Source: CAZUAQ01 sp964618455
Lineage (GTDB): Bacteria; Planctomycetota; Phycisphaerae; UBA1845; PWPN01
NCBI GenBank assembly: GCA_964618455.1
Contig: CAZUAQ010000008.1
Span: forward strand, 62,001 to 126,000
Reading direction: 5' to 3'
DNA: 64,000 nt
Each line of letters opens with the position of its first letter. The stretch's first letter is position 1. The translations under genes were made by a program, and so were the position numbers. Of the stretch, positions 28,001 through 36,261 are shown in pieces. The notes beneath the pieces are model-generated. The model was not told where the DNA came from and did no database searches. It saw only the letters and a list, made by a program, of their open reading frames with translations.

Positions 28001-28113
28001 AGTTGAAACGGCCTGCCGGAGTGCCTGACGACCGGTGGCGAGTGGTGCTCGACCCCGCCGACGATCTTTACGAGATCACCGAAATGAACAACGTTGCCTC
28101 ACCCGGGCAGTGA
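25045..28113 (+). CDS. Exported three-domain protein: DUF1080-like, alpha/alpha toroid, CARDB
   Basis: A 1022-residue exported protein, signal peptide at 1-24 (LLPPLCLIGLMLSPVAPAPA). Residues ~27-215 are a laminin-G/DUF1080-like beta-sandwich (WTLAFEDKFEREEPGPLYEK ... VGFITWSGMYVDNVKVYERK), the fold of 3-keto-glucoside hydrolases. Residues ~250-800 are helical repeats typical of a toroid (TENHPAWAAYLREAYAREVA, ISTCAEKVRRGIDNLTEGIH, GDTGYHARAMKHFYYAAWYG). About 910-1020 is a CARDB adhesion domain (LVTIHNIGNAPAEHFSVATQ ... YEITEMNNVA). The ATG at 25045 has AAGGAG eight bases upstream. The frame stays open about 1.4 kb further upstream, but that is antisense to the aminotransferase gene. Probably polysaccharide binding or cleavage. 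Confidence 0.78.
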   Translation: MWKLLPPLCLIGLMLSPVAPAPAQEFDPDQWTLAFEDKFEREEPGPLYEKGDRAKSVSIEDGRLLIVGSGASAMIGKSFTTDVRLEFDCQAWPERDPVDLSAKISEVYLFGFGARSNLANHLLGPGMNVVDLDPEMLIEKGRTYHMVAQREGRRMFYQVDGEIILDGTSENLVGGQEFDRVGFITWSGMYVDNVKVYERKTPHPDTRKYITSVPGLPLEREGRKVMYVEGTATGTLKNALDALNAGQYEKAIQRFMELDNVTLKMAGLAHVYGDVNYVEKPSYGKRGDFRDFGDLGAFADLWRQAAEANPDNVLLKAYLPAAEAFGRLHMSRSGHNDATMLLSLGEKGNPFYHKAKLYKARYIFWDGMEGASGERKNQAHDMMRELHTIWPDNRVLNEYVGEPVPWGEELNADTENHPAWAAYLREAYAREVAIMERFVDARQAPNGEFGGGWGDDVEMMRKWVPIAAISTCAEKVRRGIDNLTEGIHQYMAPRGYSEGIADVEHSAEPTADVYPTMLVLRHGDPRYYEMNLQTCKIIKDVMMGIDANGYPRAKAVEIGARGANTKQMSGGGDTGYHARAMKHFYYAAWYGNDEALDWYVRWAKGWGHTILIDEPNKPAGVAPGTIWYPSGSYYPPNGELWFSDKAENYYGVMGLPIMIHQSLLAAYMLAPDRELLHPVQRMLDLATSGPLYVDGHEPPSREWALASLAHQASSNVTSLYRTLTGERVYDEYTRRFGTPPQQYQISQDLSAYLDSFETAAKSLRHNLWYYTTEVLSTDRLHLPSVEAVWGAYSGAVSTFVDAEAPTMGVTYETPDANFAAIVTENSETRLRLWIYTFWDEPQEITLNLWRLTPGDYLVTQGELMDGERPFQHRYDWSDPALVRILHRAEPVSIVVPPKKTWVVDFRLHRVADVPRYACDLAIHTRDLAVDGENVLVTIHNIGNAPAEHFSVATQVLEKDGWVTADEVLVDRLSHPTEYIPFTAEVELKRPAGVPDDRWRVVLDPADDLYEITEMNNVASPGQ

Positions 28114-28139
28114 TCCCTCGAACCCGGTGAGGATGTGTC

Positions 28140-28145
28140 TATAAT
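28140..28145 (+). promoter_or_regulatory. Candidate -10 box before the DUF1080-ThuA gene
   Basis: A perfect TATAAT (context CTATAATGG) lies 98 bp before the start codon. The -35 region is poor (TCGAAC at 16 bp). Confidence 0.33.
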
Positions 28146-28242
28146 GGGACACCCCCGAGGCGAAGCCGGCATCGTGATGTCGACAGCTTCGCTCATTGAA
28201 CAACGAGCCTCACACACGCTGGAGCGCGAAGGAGGATTTCAC

Positions 28243-29817
28243 ATGGTCCGCAATGCACGACGATTCATCCTGCTGGCGAGCCTGGCGCTGGGCTTCGCGA
28301 TCCCCTCGATTGCCCACGCCGACGATCACGGGTTCGTCTCGATCTTCGACGGGAAGACGCTGAAGCACTGGGACGGCAATCCCGAGCTCTGGCGCGTCGA
28401 GGACGGCGCCATCACGGGCGAGACGAAGGAAGACGCCCCGATCAAGTACAACCACTTCATCATCTGGCGTGGCGGCGAGATCGATGATTTCGAGTTGAAG
28501 TTCCAGTTCCGCACCCACTCGGGCAACAGCGGCTGCCAGTACCGCAGCTTCGAGGTGCCCAAGGTCGGCCCGTGGTCGGTCGGCGGCTACCAGGCCGACT
28601 TCGAGTTCGGCAAGCAGTGGAGTGGCATTCTTTACGGCGAGCAGTACCGCGGCATCCTCGCCGAGCGCGGGGCGATGTCCGTCATCGGCGACGACCACAA
28701 GCCGGAAATCGTCAGCAGGTTCGGCGATCCCGACGAACTCGGCGCCGTCGTCAAGCCCGGCGAGTGGAACGATTACCACATCATCGCCCAGGGCTATCAC
28801 TTCGTTCACAAGATCAATGGCGAAGTATTGTGTGAAGCGGTCGACCTGGATCATGAGATGCGACGCCGCAGCGGGATCCTCGCGTTCCAGCTTCATGCCG
28901 GACCGCCGATGAAGCTGCAGGTCCGCGATATCAAGCTCAAGAGGCTGCCCATGAGAGACAAGAAGAAGGTCGTGTTCATTGCCGGTAAGGAGAGCCACGG
29001 CTTCGGCGCCCACGAGCACAAGGCCGGCTGCATGCTCCTCGCCGACCTGATCAACAAGAACCACCCGGACATTCACGCCACGGTCTACACCGGAGGATGG
29101 CCCGACGACCCGACGCTCTTCGACAACGCCGACGCCGTGGTCATGTACTGCGACGGCGGACAGGGCCACATGGTCAACGATCATCTCGATGTGGTCGATC
29201 GCTTCGCCAAGCAGGGCCTCGGCGTGGCGTGCCTGCACTATGGTGTGGAAGTGCCCAAGGGCAAGTCGGGCGACAAGTTCCTCGAATGGATCGGCGGTTA
29301 CTTCGAGACCTACTGGTCGGTCAACCCGCATTGGGTGGCGGAGTTCAAGACGCTGCCGGACCATCCCATTACGCGCGGCGTGAAGCCGTTCACCATCAAC
29401 GATGAGTGGTACTACAACATGCGGTTCACCAGGGACATGGAAGGCGTGACCGAGATCCTCACCGCCATCCCGCCGGCGAGCACGCTCGATCGCCCCGACG
29501 GACCGCACAGCAACAACCCGCACGTCCGCAAGCTCAAAGGCAAGCCGACTTGTGTGGCGTGGGCGTACGAGCGACCCGGCGACGGGCGCGGCTTCGGTCT
29601 GACCGGCGGCCACTTCCACTGGAACTGGGGCCACGACCAGATGCGCAAGCTCGTGCTCAACGCACTTACATGGGTGGCCGAGGCGGAAGTGCCGGAGAAG
29701 GGCGTCCATTCGGATTCGCTGACCGTGGATGACCTCCTGGCCAACCAGGATTTCGAGACGCCCGACAAGTTCAAGAAGGAAGAGATGGCCCAGCAACTGG
29801 CGGAGTGGAATCGGTAA
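28243..29817 (+). CDS. Exported DUF1080 (3-keto-disaccharide hydrolase)-ThuA fusion
   Basis: A 524-residue protein with signal RFILLASLALGFAIPSIAHA. Residues ~28-235 are a DUF1080 domain (GFVSIFDGKTLKHWDG, WRVEDGAITGET, FELKFQFRTHSGNSGCQYRS, GEWNDYHIIAQG), a beta-sandwich shown in other bacteria to hydrolyse 3-keto-glycosides. Residues ~243-490 are ThuA-like (KKVVFIAGKESHGFGAHEHK, VVMYCDGGQGHMVND, LGVACLHYGVE, FGLTGGHFHWNWGHDQMRKL), a glutamine-amidotransferase-like fold associated with trehalose catabolism via 3-keto intermediates. Such fusions are frequent in planctomycetes. The ATG at 28243 has GGAGG seven bases upstream. Confidence 0.9.
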   Translation: MVRNARRFILLASLALGFAIPSIAHADDHGFVSIFDGKTLKHWDGNPELWRVEDGAITGETKEDAPIKYNHFIIWRGGEIDDFELKFQFRTHSGNSGCQYRSFEVPKVGPWSVGGYQADFEFGKQWSGILYGEQYRGILAERGAMSVIGDDHKPEIVSRFGDPDELGAVVKPGEWNDYHIIAQGYHFVHKINGEVLCEAVDLDHEMRRRSGILAFQLHAGPPMKLQVRDIKLKRLPMRDKKKVVFIAGKESHGFGAHEHKAGCMLLADLINKNHPDIHATVYTGGWPDDPTLFDNADAVVMYCDGGQGHMVNDHLDVVDRFAKQGLGVACLHYGVEVPKGKSGDKFLEWIGGYFETYWSVNPHWVAEFKTLPDHPITRGVKPFTINDEWYYNMRFTRDMEGVTEILTAIPPASTLDRPDGPHSNNPHVRKLKGKPTCVAWAYERPGDGRGFGLTGGHFHWNWGHDQMRKLVLNALTWVAEAEVPEKGVHSDSLTVDDLLANQDFETPDKFKKEEMAQQLAEWNR

Positions 29818-29852
29818 CGGACCGCGCGGCCGTTTCCCCTTCGCTCCGAGTG

Positions 29853-30758
29853 TTATTCCGGAGGACGACGCGGTCCGCGCGGATCACGGGGCGGCCCCGG
29901 AGCAATGTGCGGCGGACCGTCGCGGAAACCCCGGCGACCGGGGCCGTGCTCCCCGCGCGGCGGCATCATGCCCCTGCCCTCGAGCACGTTCTGCAACTGC
30001 TCGTCGAGAAGGGTCTCCTTGTTCGCTTCGACCTGCGCGATCCGTCGCTTCATCTCCGCCAGACGCGCTTCCAGTTCCTCGATTTCCCGGCGATGATGCG
30101 AAACGCGGTCTTCGAACAGCCCCTCCATGGTCGCGCGGATCTCGGACTTCAGCCGTGACTTCTCCTCGTCCGTCGTGGCAGCCCGATACTGTCGACCTTT
30201 GCGCTGGATCTCGCGCATCTTCTCGAAGTGTTCTTGCCGAAGTCCCCGCCCGCGCGGACCCATTTGGTCGATCATGAAGTTGCGCACCCGTTCCGCCATG
30301 CGCATGAAGCCTTCCTCGTCCTCGCTGCGCAACCGAATCAGCTTCTCGTGCAACTCGGGGAAGTTCTGCTCCACGCGTTCGAGAAACGCATCAATGGACT
30401 CCTCGGTCAGTTCAGGCAGTTCGAGCATCTCCGGATCCCGCTCAGGTCGCATCGGACCCCGTCCCCCGCGATCGCGGGAGAATCTTCCCCGATCATCCAT
30501 CGGGCGATAGGGCCGACTGGCAGCGCCGCGACGCCCCTCCGACCCACGTTGTCGCGCTTCACGAAGCCGCTGGAAAAAGGGGCGAGGGCCGGCCAGCGGC
30601 GGTCGGTCCTCTTCAGGACCGGCGGGAACGGCATGCCCCTCCTCCTCCGCCGCAGGAGTTGCCGGGGCCTTCTCTTCCGCCCACACCGCGAACCCGAGCA
30701 CCAGCACGAGGCTCCCGCTGATCAGCGATCCCGTGACCATCCGTCCGAGTCGTGTCAT
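29853..30758 (-). CDS. Exported coiled-coil protein of the ECF operon
   Basis: A 301-residue protein with an N-terminal signal/anchor (MVTGSLISGSLVLVLGFAVWA), then a Pro/Arg-rich linker and a long helical region (about 110-265: ESIDAFLERVEQNFPELHEK, FEDRVSHHRREIEELEARLA, EMKRRIAQVEANKETLLDEQ). The C terminus is Pro/Arg/Gly-rich (RGFRDGPPHIAPGPPRDPRG). The helical part, with histidines in HHRRE, has the look of periplasmic stress sensors of the CpxP/ZraP/CnrX kind, but I see no decisive motif. Its ATG overlaps the putative anti-sigma stop as ATGA. Confidence 0.7.
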   Translation of the reverse strand: MTRLGRMVTGSLISGSLVLVLGFAVWAEEKAPATPAAEEEGHAVPAGPEEDRPPLAGPRPFFQRLREARQRGSEGRRGAASRPYRPMDDRGRFSRDRGGRGPMRPERDPEMLELPELTEESIDAFLERVEQNFPELHEKLIRLRSEDEEGFMRMAERVRNFMIDQMGPRGRGLRQEHFEKMREIQRKGRQYRAATTDEEKSRLKSEIRATMEGLFEDRVSHHRREIEELEARLAEMKRRIAQVEANKETLLDEQLQNVLEGRGMMPPRGEHGPGRRGFRDGPPHIAPGPPRDPRGPRRPPE

Positions 30759-31453
30759 CCCAACGCCTCCCGCACCGTATCCGCCGCGCTTTCCTGCCGC
30801 GCGCCTGTGTCTTCCAGCATCGCGTCGATGTCTGCCATGATTTCGTTCAACTGACGGACCGCCTCCATCGGGTCCGCCAGATCCTCGGGCAGCGACGCCA
30901 GTTGCGACTCCACCGTATCGATCTCATCCTCCATGCTCCCGTCATCCGACGAGGCGTCCACGCCGAGGCCATCGTTGGAAAACGCTTCCATGGAAGTCAC
31001 CAGCGCGAGAATCTCCTGCTCGAGTTTCTCGCCTTCAGGTTGAGCATTCACGACCAACTCGCTGTCTTTCCGCTGCGCGGAATCGGCGATCGGATCATTC
31101 GTGTCGGGCTCCCTGCTGTTCCACAAATACATGCCCGCCACCAACGCCAGCGCCGCGGCGGCGGCCAGCCCGGCCCAGGTCCATCCCTTCGCCCAACCGG
31201 CGCGATGCGTGGCCACGTTCCCGGCCAGTTCGACGTGCATGGCGGAACGTGCCCGATCAAGCGCTTCTGCTGCAGGTTCCGGCTGCGCTTGATCGCGCAT
31301 CCACGCTTCGTTCAGTTCGTGGCGTACCGCCGCTTTCGCGCGATCCACCGCCGCCTCACTCGGCTTCACCCTCGACAGGTCATCCGACAGGGCGGCGCGC
31401 ATGGCCTCCGCCTCGCGCTCGAGCTGTTTCAATTTCTCCCGCTGCTCGTTCAT
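30755..31453 (-). CDS. Putative membrane-anchored anti-sigma factor
   Basis: A 232-residue protein encoded directly after an ECF sigma gene. Residues 1-85 are charged and helical (REKLKQLEREAEAMRAALSD, AVDRAKAAVRHELNEAWMRD) and would face the cytoplasm. A single transmembrane segment is at about 90-110 (WAGLAAAAALALVAGMYLW). The outer part is acidic (DASSDDGSMEDEIDTVESQL, then ASLPEDLADPMEAV). There is no HxxxCxxC zinc anti-sigma motif. The role is inferred from topology and position. It lies 92 bp from the sigma gene and overlaps the next gene. Confidence 0.68.
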   Translation of the reverse strand: MNEQREKLKQLEREAEAMRAALSDDLSRVKPSEAAVDRAKAAVRHELNEAWMRDQAQPEPAAEALDRARSAMHVELAGNVATHRAGWAKGWTWAGLAAAAALALVAGMYLWNSREPDTNDPIADSAQRKDSELVVNAQPEGEKLEQEILALVTSMEAFSNDGLGVDASSDDGSMEDEIDTVESQLASLPEDLADPMEAVRQLNEIMADIDAMLEDTGARQESAADTVREALG

Positions 31454-31545
31454 GGCTCTTGTCCGTCGTCCTTTCAGCCTCGCGTCCCAACGGATCCGGC
31501 CAATTGGGCCGGGCGCCGTTCATGCCATCCCGTTCGCCCCTCGAC

Positions 31546-32142
31546 TCACGTTTCCATCAACTCGCGCAATCGCGCCAATCCGCGATGCCCTCTCGCCAGT
31601 GCCGTTCCCAAGGGCGTGCCCATTTCCCTGGCGATCTCCTTGAACGACATTTGCGAGAAGTGCCGCATGCAGATTACCTCGCGCTCCGCTTCGGGCAGTT
31701 GCGCGATCGCCTCCTGCATCCGGTCGAGTTGTTCCGCCCGCTCCATCGCGGCGTCGGGCAACTCGCCGTTCACGTCCACCGCCTGGGCGAGCACCTCCGC
31801 CGATTCTCCCGCTTCGTCCCGGATCGACGACTCCGACTTCACGGCACTGCGCCGCTTCGCCTTTCGTACACGGTCGCGAACCAGGTTCGTGGCGATCCGG
31901 AAGATCCATCCGTCGAACCGGCCGTCGTGCGTGTACTGGTCGATCGTCCGCACCACGCGGACGAACACCTCCTGCATCAGATCTTCCGCCACGCTGCGCC
32001 GACCGGTCAGCCGGTACAGGTAACCGTAGATCCGCCGGCTGTAGGCGTCGATCAGCGCATCGAAGGCCTCCGGCTCGCGCCGCTGGGCCCGGCGGATCAC
32101 CTCTTCCAACTGTTCCAGTTCCAGTGCCTCGGATGCCGGCAT
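31546..32142 (-). CDS. ECF-type RNA polymerase sigma factor
   Basis: A 198-residue sigma-70-family factor. Region 2 holds AFDALIDAYSRRIYGYLYRL, TGRRSVAEDLMQEVFVRVVR and FDGWIFRIATNLVRDRVRK (residues ~25-95). Region 4 holds EAIAQLPEAEREVICMRHFS followed by QMSFKEIAREMG and a recognition helix (TPLGTALARGHRGLARLREL) at ~145-195. The linker between is longer than usual and acidic. It heads a three-gene operon with the anti-sigma and coiled-coil proteins. No ribosome-binding site is evident before the ATG at 32142. Autoregulation is likely by analogy. Confidence 0.93.
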   Translation of the reverse strand: MPASEALELEQLEEVIRRAQRREPEAFDALIDAYSRRIYGYLYRLTGRRSVAEDLMQEVFVRVVRTIDQYTHDGRFDGWIFRIATNLVRDRVRKAKRRSAVKSESSIRDEAGESAEVLAQAVDVNGELPDAAMERAEQLDRMQEAIAQLPEAEREVICMRHFSQMSFKEIAREMGTPLGTALARGHRGLARLRELMET

Positions 32143-32429
32143 AGGGTCTGAACGTCCTCCAGCCCGGGAAATTGCCGAAAATCGGCATTCCCGCTGACGA
32201 TTATCCGTTTTTTCGAGCGACAGCCGCTTTCAAGCCTCCCATCGGCGGATCGGGACGCGATCAAGGAGTTATTTTCGGACGCCGCCATCACCGGAATTGG
32301 TGACCGAACGCCCGGAAGGCTGGCCCTGCCATGCAGCCTGACGCTGGTCGGGAGGTATCCTCCGGCGTCAGGAAGGGATCCCCGTGCCCGGCATGGCTTG
32401 GTGTGTGTTCGTCACGTATCATCGCTCTC

Positions 32430-33497
32430 ATGAGTGAATCGAAGCTTCGCATCGGGATCGTCGGTGGCGGGACGGCCATGCGCGAGCGGCACATGCCGGT
32501 GTTGCGCGATCATGATGACGTCGAACTTGTGGCGGTGTGCAACCGGCGCGTCGAATCCTCCCGCCAGTTCGCCGACGACTTCGATATCCAGCGCATCGCG
32601 TATCACTGGGAAGAGCTGGCCCGCATCGACGAACTCGACATCGTCTGGATCGCCACGCCGCCGCATCTGCACACGCCGATCGCCTGCGAAGCGCTGCGCC
32701 AGGGCAAGCACGTCTTCTGCCCCTCGCCCCCGGCCCACACGCTCGACCACGCGCGACAACTTCTGGCGGCGGTCCGCGATCATCCGCACCTCGTCGTCGG
32801 CCTCGCGTCGCCACCGGTCGGCCGCGCGGGCGACGCTGCCATGCGCAAGCTGCTGCACGAGGAACGCTTCGTCGGCGCGCCGAGGCAGATCGCCCTCACC
32901 AGCGTCGCCGGTCACCTGCTCGACCCGGAGTATCCCGCCCAGTGGCGGCTGCTTTCGGAATCGGCCGGCGCGAACGTCCTGACGCTCGCCATCTACCTCG
33001 ACATCCTGCTCCGCTGGATCGGCCCCGTCCGCCATGTGCTCGCCCTCACGCGCCTCTGGACACGCGAACGCTTGCACCTCGACACCGCTCAGTCCGTGCC
33101 CGTCGACGTGCCCGAGTCCGCCAACATCCTGCTCGAATTCGAGGGCGGCGCCGTCGGTCAACTCACCATCAATGGCGTCAGCGCCCACGGCCCTTCGGAT
33201 CACGTCTCCATCCACGGCACTGAGGGCACGCTCGTGTACGACTTCAGCATCGATCCCGCCGCCGAGCGCCTCGAAGGCGCGCGCCGCGACGAGGAAGCCA
33301 TGCGCGAAATTCCGATCGACGAACCTGCGCAGGCGCGCGAATCGGCGGAAGTGGCATTTCTACGCGCCGTGCGCGCCAGCGACGCGAACGCTTTTCGCGC
33401 GCAACTTCAAACCGCCACGGAAGTTCTCACCGTGATCGACGCCATTGCGCGCTCCGCGAGTCGAGGACAAAGAATCTCTATATCTGACCCAATATGA
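32430..33497 (+). CDS. Gfo/Idh/MocA-like protein lacking the catalytic EKP lysine
   Basis: A 355-residue cytoplasmic protein with an intact Rossmann motif (LRIGIVGGGTAMRERHMPVL) and typical following strands (VELVAVCNRR, IVWIATPPHLHTPIA). Where the family has HV..EKP the sequence is HVFCPSPPA: E is P98, the lysine is S99, and P100 is kept. The lysine is the usual hydride-transfer helper, so this protein is either a non-catalytic binding protein or uses a different mechanism. The C-terminal domain is present (ANILLEFEGGAVGQLTINGV). The ATG at 32430 is the first in the conserved region; an upstream extension has no support. No signal peptide. Confidence 0.82.
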   Translation: MSESKLRIGIVGGGTAMRERHMPVLRDHDDVELVAVCNRRVESSRQFADDFDIQRIAYHWEELARIDELDIVWIATPPHLHTPIACEALRQGKHVFCPSPPAHTLDHARQLLAAVRDHPHLVVGLASPPVGRAGDAAMRKLLHEERFVGAPRQIALTSVAGHLLDPEYPAQWRLLSESAGANVLTLAIYLDILLRWIGPVRHVLALTRLWTRERLHLDTAQSVPVDVPESANILLEFEGGAVGQLTINGVSAHGPSDHVSIHGTEGTLVYDFSIDPAAERLEGARRDEEAMREIPIDEPAQARESAEVAFLRAVRASDANAFRAQLQTATEVLTVIDAIARSASRGQRISISDPI

Positions 33498-33663
33498 AAA
33501 ATGTGGAATCGGCGATGTTAATATGGGGGATATGCCTGGACGCGGTCTTCACGCTCTGCTAATATTCCATGGCACGAGCGATGGGCCGTCAGGGATGTCG
33601 GGCACGTCGCTTTTTCGGGCCGAGCCGCCGAACGACCCAGCCACCAGCGTAAGGGAGTACGTC

Positions 33664-34371
33664 ATGCAACCACCTTCACTCACCAGTCGGGATTTCGTCC
33701 AGCACACGCGCTCCCTTGTGGAAAGCAGGAACGTCGAAAGGCTTGTCGAATACCTCCGCGCGGAATGGCCGCCGGAACACCTGGCGGCGATGCTCGACGT
33801 GGACGACGAGGAGACGGTCAAACTCGCGCTGGTCAGCCTGGCGCTGGTGGGTGAGTGTGACCAGGCGCCGAAGGTGGCGCAGCAGCTCCACGATGCGGAC
33901 GACTACACCGCCGGCCTGGCGGAGCACGCCTTGTGGAACATCTGGTTTCGCGCGGGATCGCCGACGTCGGTCGGCATGTTGCGGGAGGCGGTCGACTGCC
34001 TCGCGGAGAAGCGTGTGGGCGAAGCGAAGCGTCTCCTGACCGTGCTGACGCTGGAAGAGCCCGAATTCGCCGAAGCGCACCACCAGCACGCTATCGCCTG
34101 CCTGGCCGACGGCGACCACGACCGGGCGATCCGCAGCGGTCGGCGCGCCCTGGCGTTGAACCCGGATCACTTCGGCGTCTTGACCACGCTCGGACACGCC
34201 TATGCCTGCACCGGGCGTTACGCGCGGGCGCTGCAGTGGTACCACGCCGCGTTGCGCGCCCACCCGCGCCTCAAAGGCATCGCGCCATGCATCGAGGCGA
34301 TCACGAAACGCATTCGGCAACCGCAGACATCGGCGGAAGCCGCGCCGCAGCCGCTTCGCCAGCGCGCGTGA
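33664..34371 (+). CDS. TPR/HEAT-repeat protein
   Basis: A 235-residue cytoplasmic protein. Residues ~25-110 look like HEAT-type helices (EETVKLALVSLALVGECDQA; GLAEHALWNIWFRAG). Residues ~120-225 contain tetratricopeptide repeats: EAHHQHAIACLADGDHDRAI, RSGRRALALNPDHFGVLTTL, GHAYACTGRYARALQWYHAA, LRAHPRLKG. Probably a protein-interaction scaffold with no enzymatic motif. AAGGGAG precedes the ATG at 33664; the frame is open further upstream but without a better start. Confidence 0.75.
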   Translation: MQPPSLTSRDFVQHTRSLVESRNVERLVEYLRAEWPPEHLAAMLDVDDEETVKLALVSLALVGECDQAPKVAQQLHDADDYTAGLAEHALWNIWFRAGSPTSVGMLREAVDCLAEKRVGEAKRLLTVLTLEEPEFAEAHHQHAIACLADGDHDRAIRSGRRALALNPDHFGVLTTLGHAYACTGRYARALQWYHAALRAHPRLKGIAPCIEAITKRIRQPQTSAEAAPQPLRQRA

Positions 34372-34420
34372 GTGATCGTGGGCGCCACGTCCGCGTCGGA
34401 ATCACGTTTCGGCGCGAGGA

Positions 34421-35977
34421 TTACTCTTCGGTGGGAATCGGCCAGAAGACGTAGTCGCTTTCGATGAAGCGGCTGACCTTGAGTTGTTGATCGAACTCAT
34501 ACCCCCATCGTTTGTGATGCTTGCCGCTCTGGTCCTCGCCATCCCAGCCGACGCTGTAGAGGCGGAACTTCTCTTTCTTGGATTCGTAGAGGAACGGCTT
34601 GCCCGAGAAGGGATCGATCCGCAGCGCACGCGGCAAAAAGTCGTCGATCTGCTCCAGCTTCAACGGCCATCGCCCCCACTTGTCCTGGTAGCAGTGAATG
34701 GCCAGGATGCACTGCGTCGCGCGGCGCTCGGTCTCCATCTGGATGAGCAACTCGTAGAGTCTGCTTTTCTCAAACGTAGAGAATTCAACCAGGATATCCT
34801 TGCGCCACACTTCCTCGTAGTCATAATGCAGTCTTTGGACCTCTTGTGGTGAGTCATTCAGTGTCGCTCTGCGCAAACGTGACTGCCATCGAGTCCATGC
34901 CCTTACTGATTCTACTGCATCGTAGTCCATGAGAATCTCTTCCAGATCCGGCGGAGGCGCATCATAGAGGGTTGGGAAAAGACCTGATTGTGCCCGAATG
35001 CACTTCGCCAGTTTCTCGATGCGATTCGAAGCCAGCTCCGGTTGCTTGCGGACTTCATCCGAATAGGCATATTGAAGCACAGAATAGAAATAGGCCATAT
35101 CGAGACCCTGGCTCTCGAGCATGGCCATCGGCTGACCGTCCGCCTCGCGCATCCATACCTGCAGCGCGAGCAAATCCATGGGCGGCAATACATCCTCTTC
35201 CATTGCTGTGACGAGACTGTCATACAGTGATTGTCGACATGCGATGCCTACGCGTGCCCGAAGGGCTTCCGAACCTCGCTCGACCTGCTGAGCTAGCTTC
35301 AACGCCATGCGAAAAGACTCCCTCATGGCGGCGGGATTCACCGTTCCTTTCGGCGCGCGCCAAGCATTGCTCAGCAGAATTCTCACGGCTTTACGATTCG
35401 TGGCTAGTGAATCAAGCGGATAATGGATGAGAATGGGTTCCTCGCCGGTGAATCCCCAATCGACTTCCGATCCGCCTGGCACCGTCGAGTCGGGCGAGAA
35501 GGGTCTTATCTTGCCGAAGTATCTGGGTTTCTCCGCGATCTCGTGCAGCCGGTCGTACAAGCCGTGCTTCATTTGAAGCTGGTAGGCCTTCTCCCATCGC
35601 GGATGGTCCTTCGGGTCCCATGCGTACTTTTCGAACTCGTTGTCGTAATCCAGGAACAAGCCGGGTGTGCCGCCATCGTCGTCGATCCGTCCCCAGAGTC
35701 GATCATTGGCGGCCCGCTCCTCCGCCGTGCCGTCATTAGGGTACGTGATCGCTTTCCAGAGCGGGGCGGCGTTGTCCTCCGGATCGACACGCCGCTGATC
35801 GCGCCACCACTGCAGGTAATCGACCTCGTGATGAAAGTCGGGTGGCGGTGGCCAGTCGGCGGGCCATGTCTCCAGACCGATTTCCTGCGCAAGTTCTTGT
35901 GCGTACGTCGCAACCGCCTCGTCCGCCGGTTCCGCCGCGAACCATGGCACGAGTGTGAGCATCAACCCCTGGAACAT
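34421..35977 (-). CDS. Hypothetical protein with pseudopilin-like C-terminal module (paralogue of 21385-23466)
   Basis: A 518-residue protein with a short hydrophobic start (FQGLMLTLVPWFAAEP) that could be a weak signal. Most of the protein is helical. Near the end lies ETERRATQCILAIHCYQDKW, LKLEQIDDFLPRALRIDPFS followed by GKPFLYE, FRLYSVGWDGEDQSGKHHKR and DYVFWPIP. This order matches the end of the 693-residue membrane protein and the C-terminal part of many planctomycete pseudopilin-like proteins. It has an excellent AAGGGAGGTGA ribosome-binding site. Base composition is lower in GC than most neighbours, as in its paralogue. Function unknown. Confidence 0.72.
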   Translation of the reverse strand: MFQGLMLTLVPWFAAEPADEAVATYAQELAQEIGLETWPADWPPPPDFHHEVDYLQWWRDQRRVDPEDNAAPLWKAITYPNDGTAEERAANDRLWGRIDDDGGTPGLFLDYDNEFEKYAWDPKDHPRWEKAYQLQMKHGLYDRLHEIAEKPRYFGKIRPFSPDSTVPGGSEVDWGFTGEEPILIHYPLDSLATNRKAVRILLSNAWRAPKGTVNPAAMRESFRMALKLAQQVERGSEALRARVGIACRQSLYDSLVTAMEEDVLPPMDLLALQVWMREADGQPMAMLESQGLDMAYFYSVLQYAYSDEVRKQPELASNRIEKLAKCIRAQSGLFPTLYDAPPPDLEEILMDYDAVESVRAWTRWQSRLRRATLNDSPQEVQRLHYDYEEVWRKDILVEFSTFEKSRLYELLIQMETERRATQCILAIHCYQDKWGRWPLKLEQIDDFLPRALRIDPFSGKPFLYESKKEKFRLYSVGWDGEDQSGKHHKRWGYEFDQQLKVSRFIESDYVFWPIPTEE

Positions 35978-36140
35978 GCGTCACCTCCCTTGGATACTCC
36001 AGTGTACGGAGACTCAGGTGGCTTCATCCACCTCGTTAAGGCGAAGCGAATCATTGCGCGATTGGCGACTCTTGCGGCCGCCACGTAAATCGTTGCCCAG
36101 CCGGGCGTTGCGAGCGACAACGACTTTCCGCGGCGGGTAT

Positions 36141-36173
36141 TTGATATCGATATCCCGGTTCATCCGATACAAT
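36141..36173 (+). promoter_or_regulatory. Candidate promoter/operator of the PEP-CTERM gene
   Basis: TACAAT at 36168-36173 could be a -10 box. TTGATA at 36141 is too far (21 bp) for a standard -35. A 12-bp perfect palindrome GATATCGATATC (36143-36154) overlaps the -35 region and might be an operator. Confidence 0.3.
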
Positions 36174-36261
36174 ACCTTTGTTGATGGCGGTCAGGATCTG
36201 ACCCGCTTCGTTCGATCGGAACGGCGGAGCGATCGCCCGTCCCCAGCGGAAACTCAAGTCC

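Noticed and set aside
28210..29796. 528-codon minus-strand frame
   Set aside because: Antisense to the DUF1080-ThuA gene, same composition artefact.
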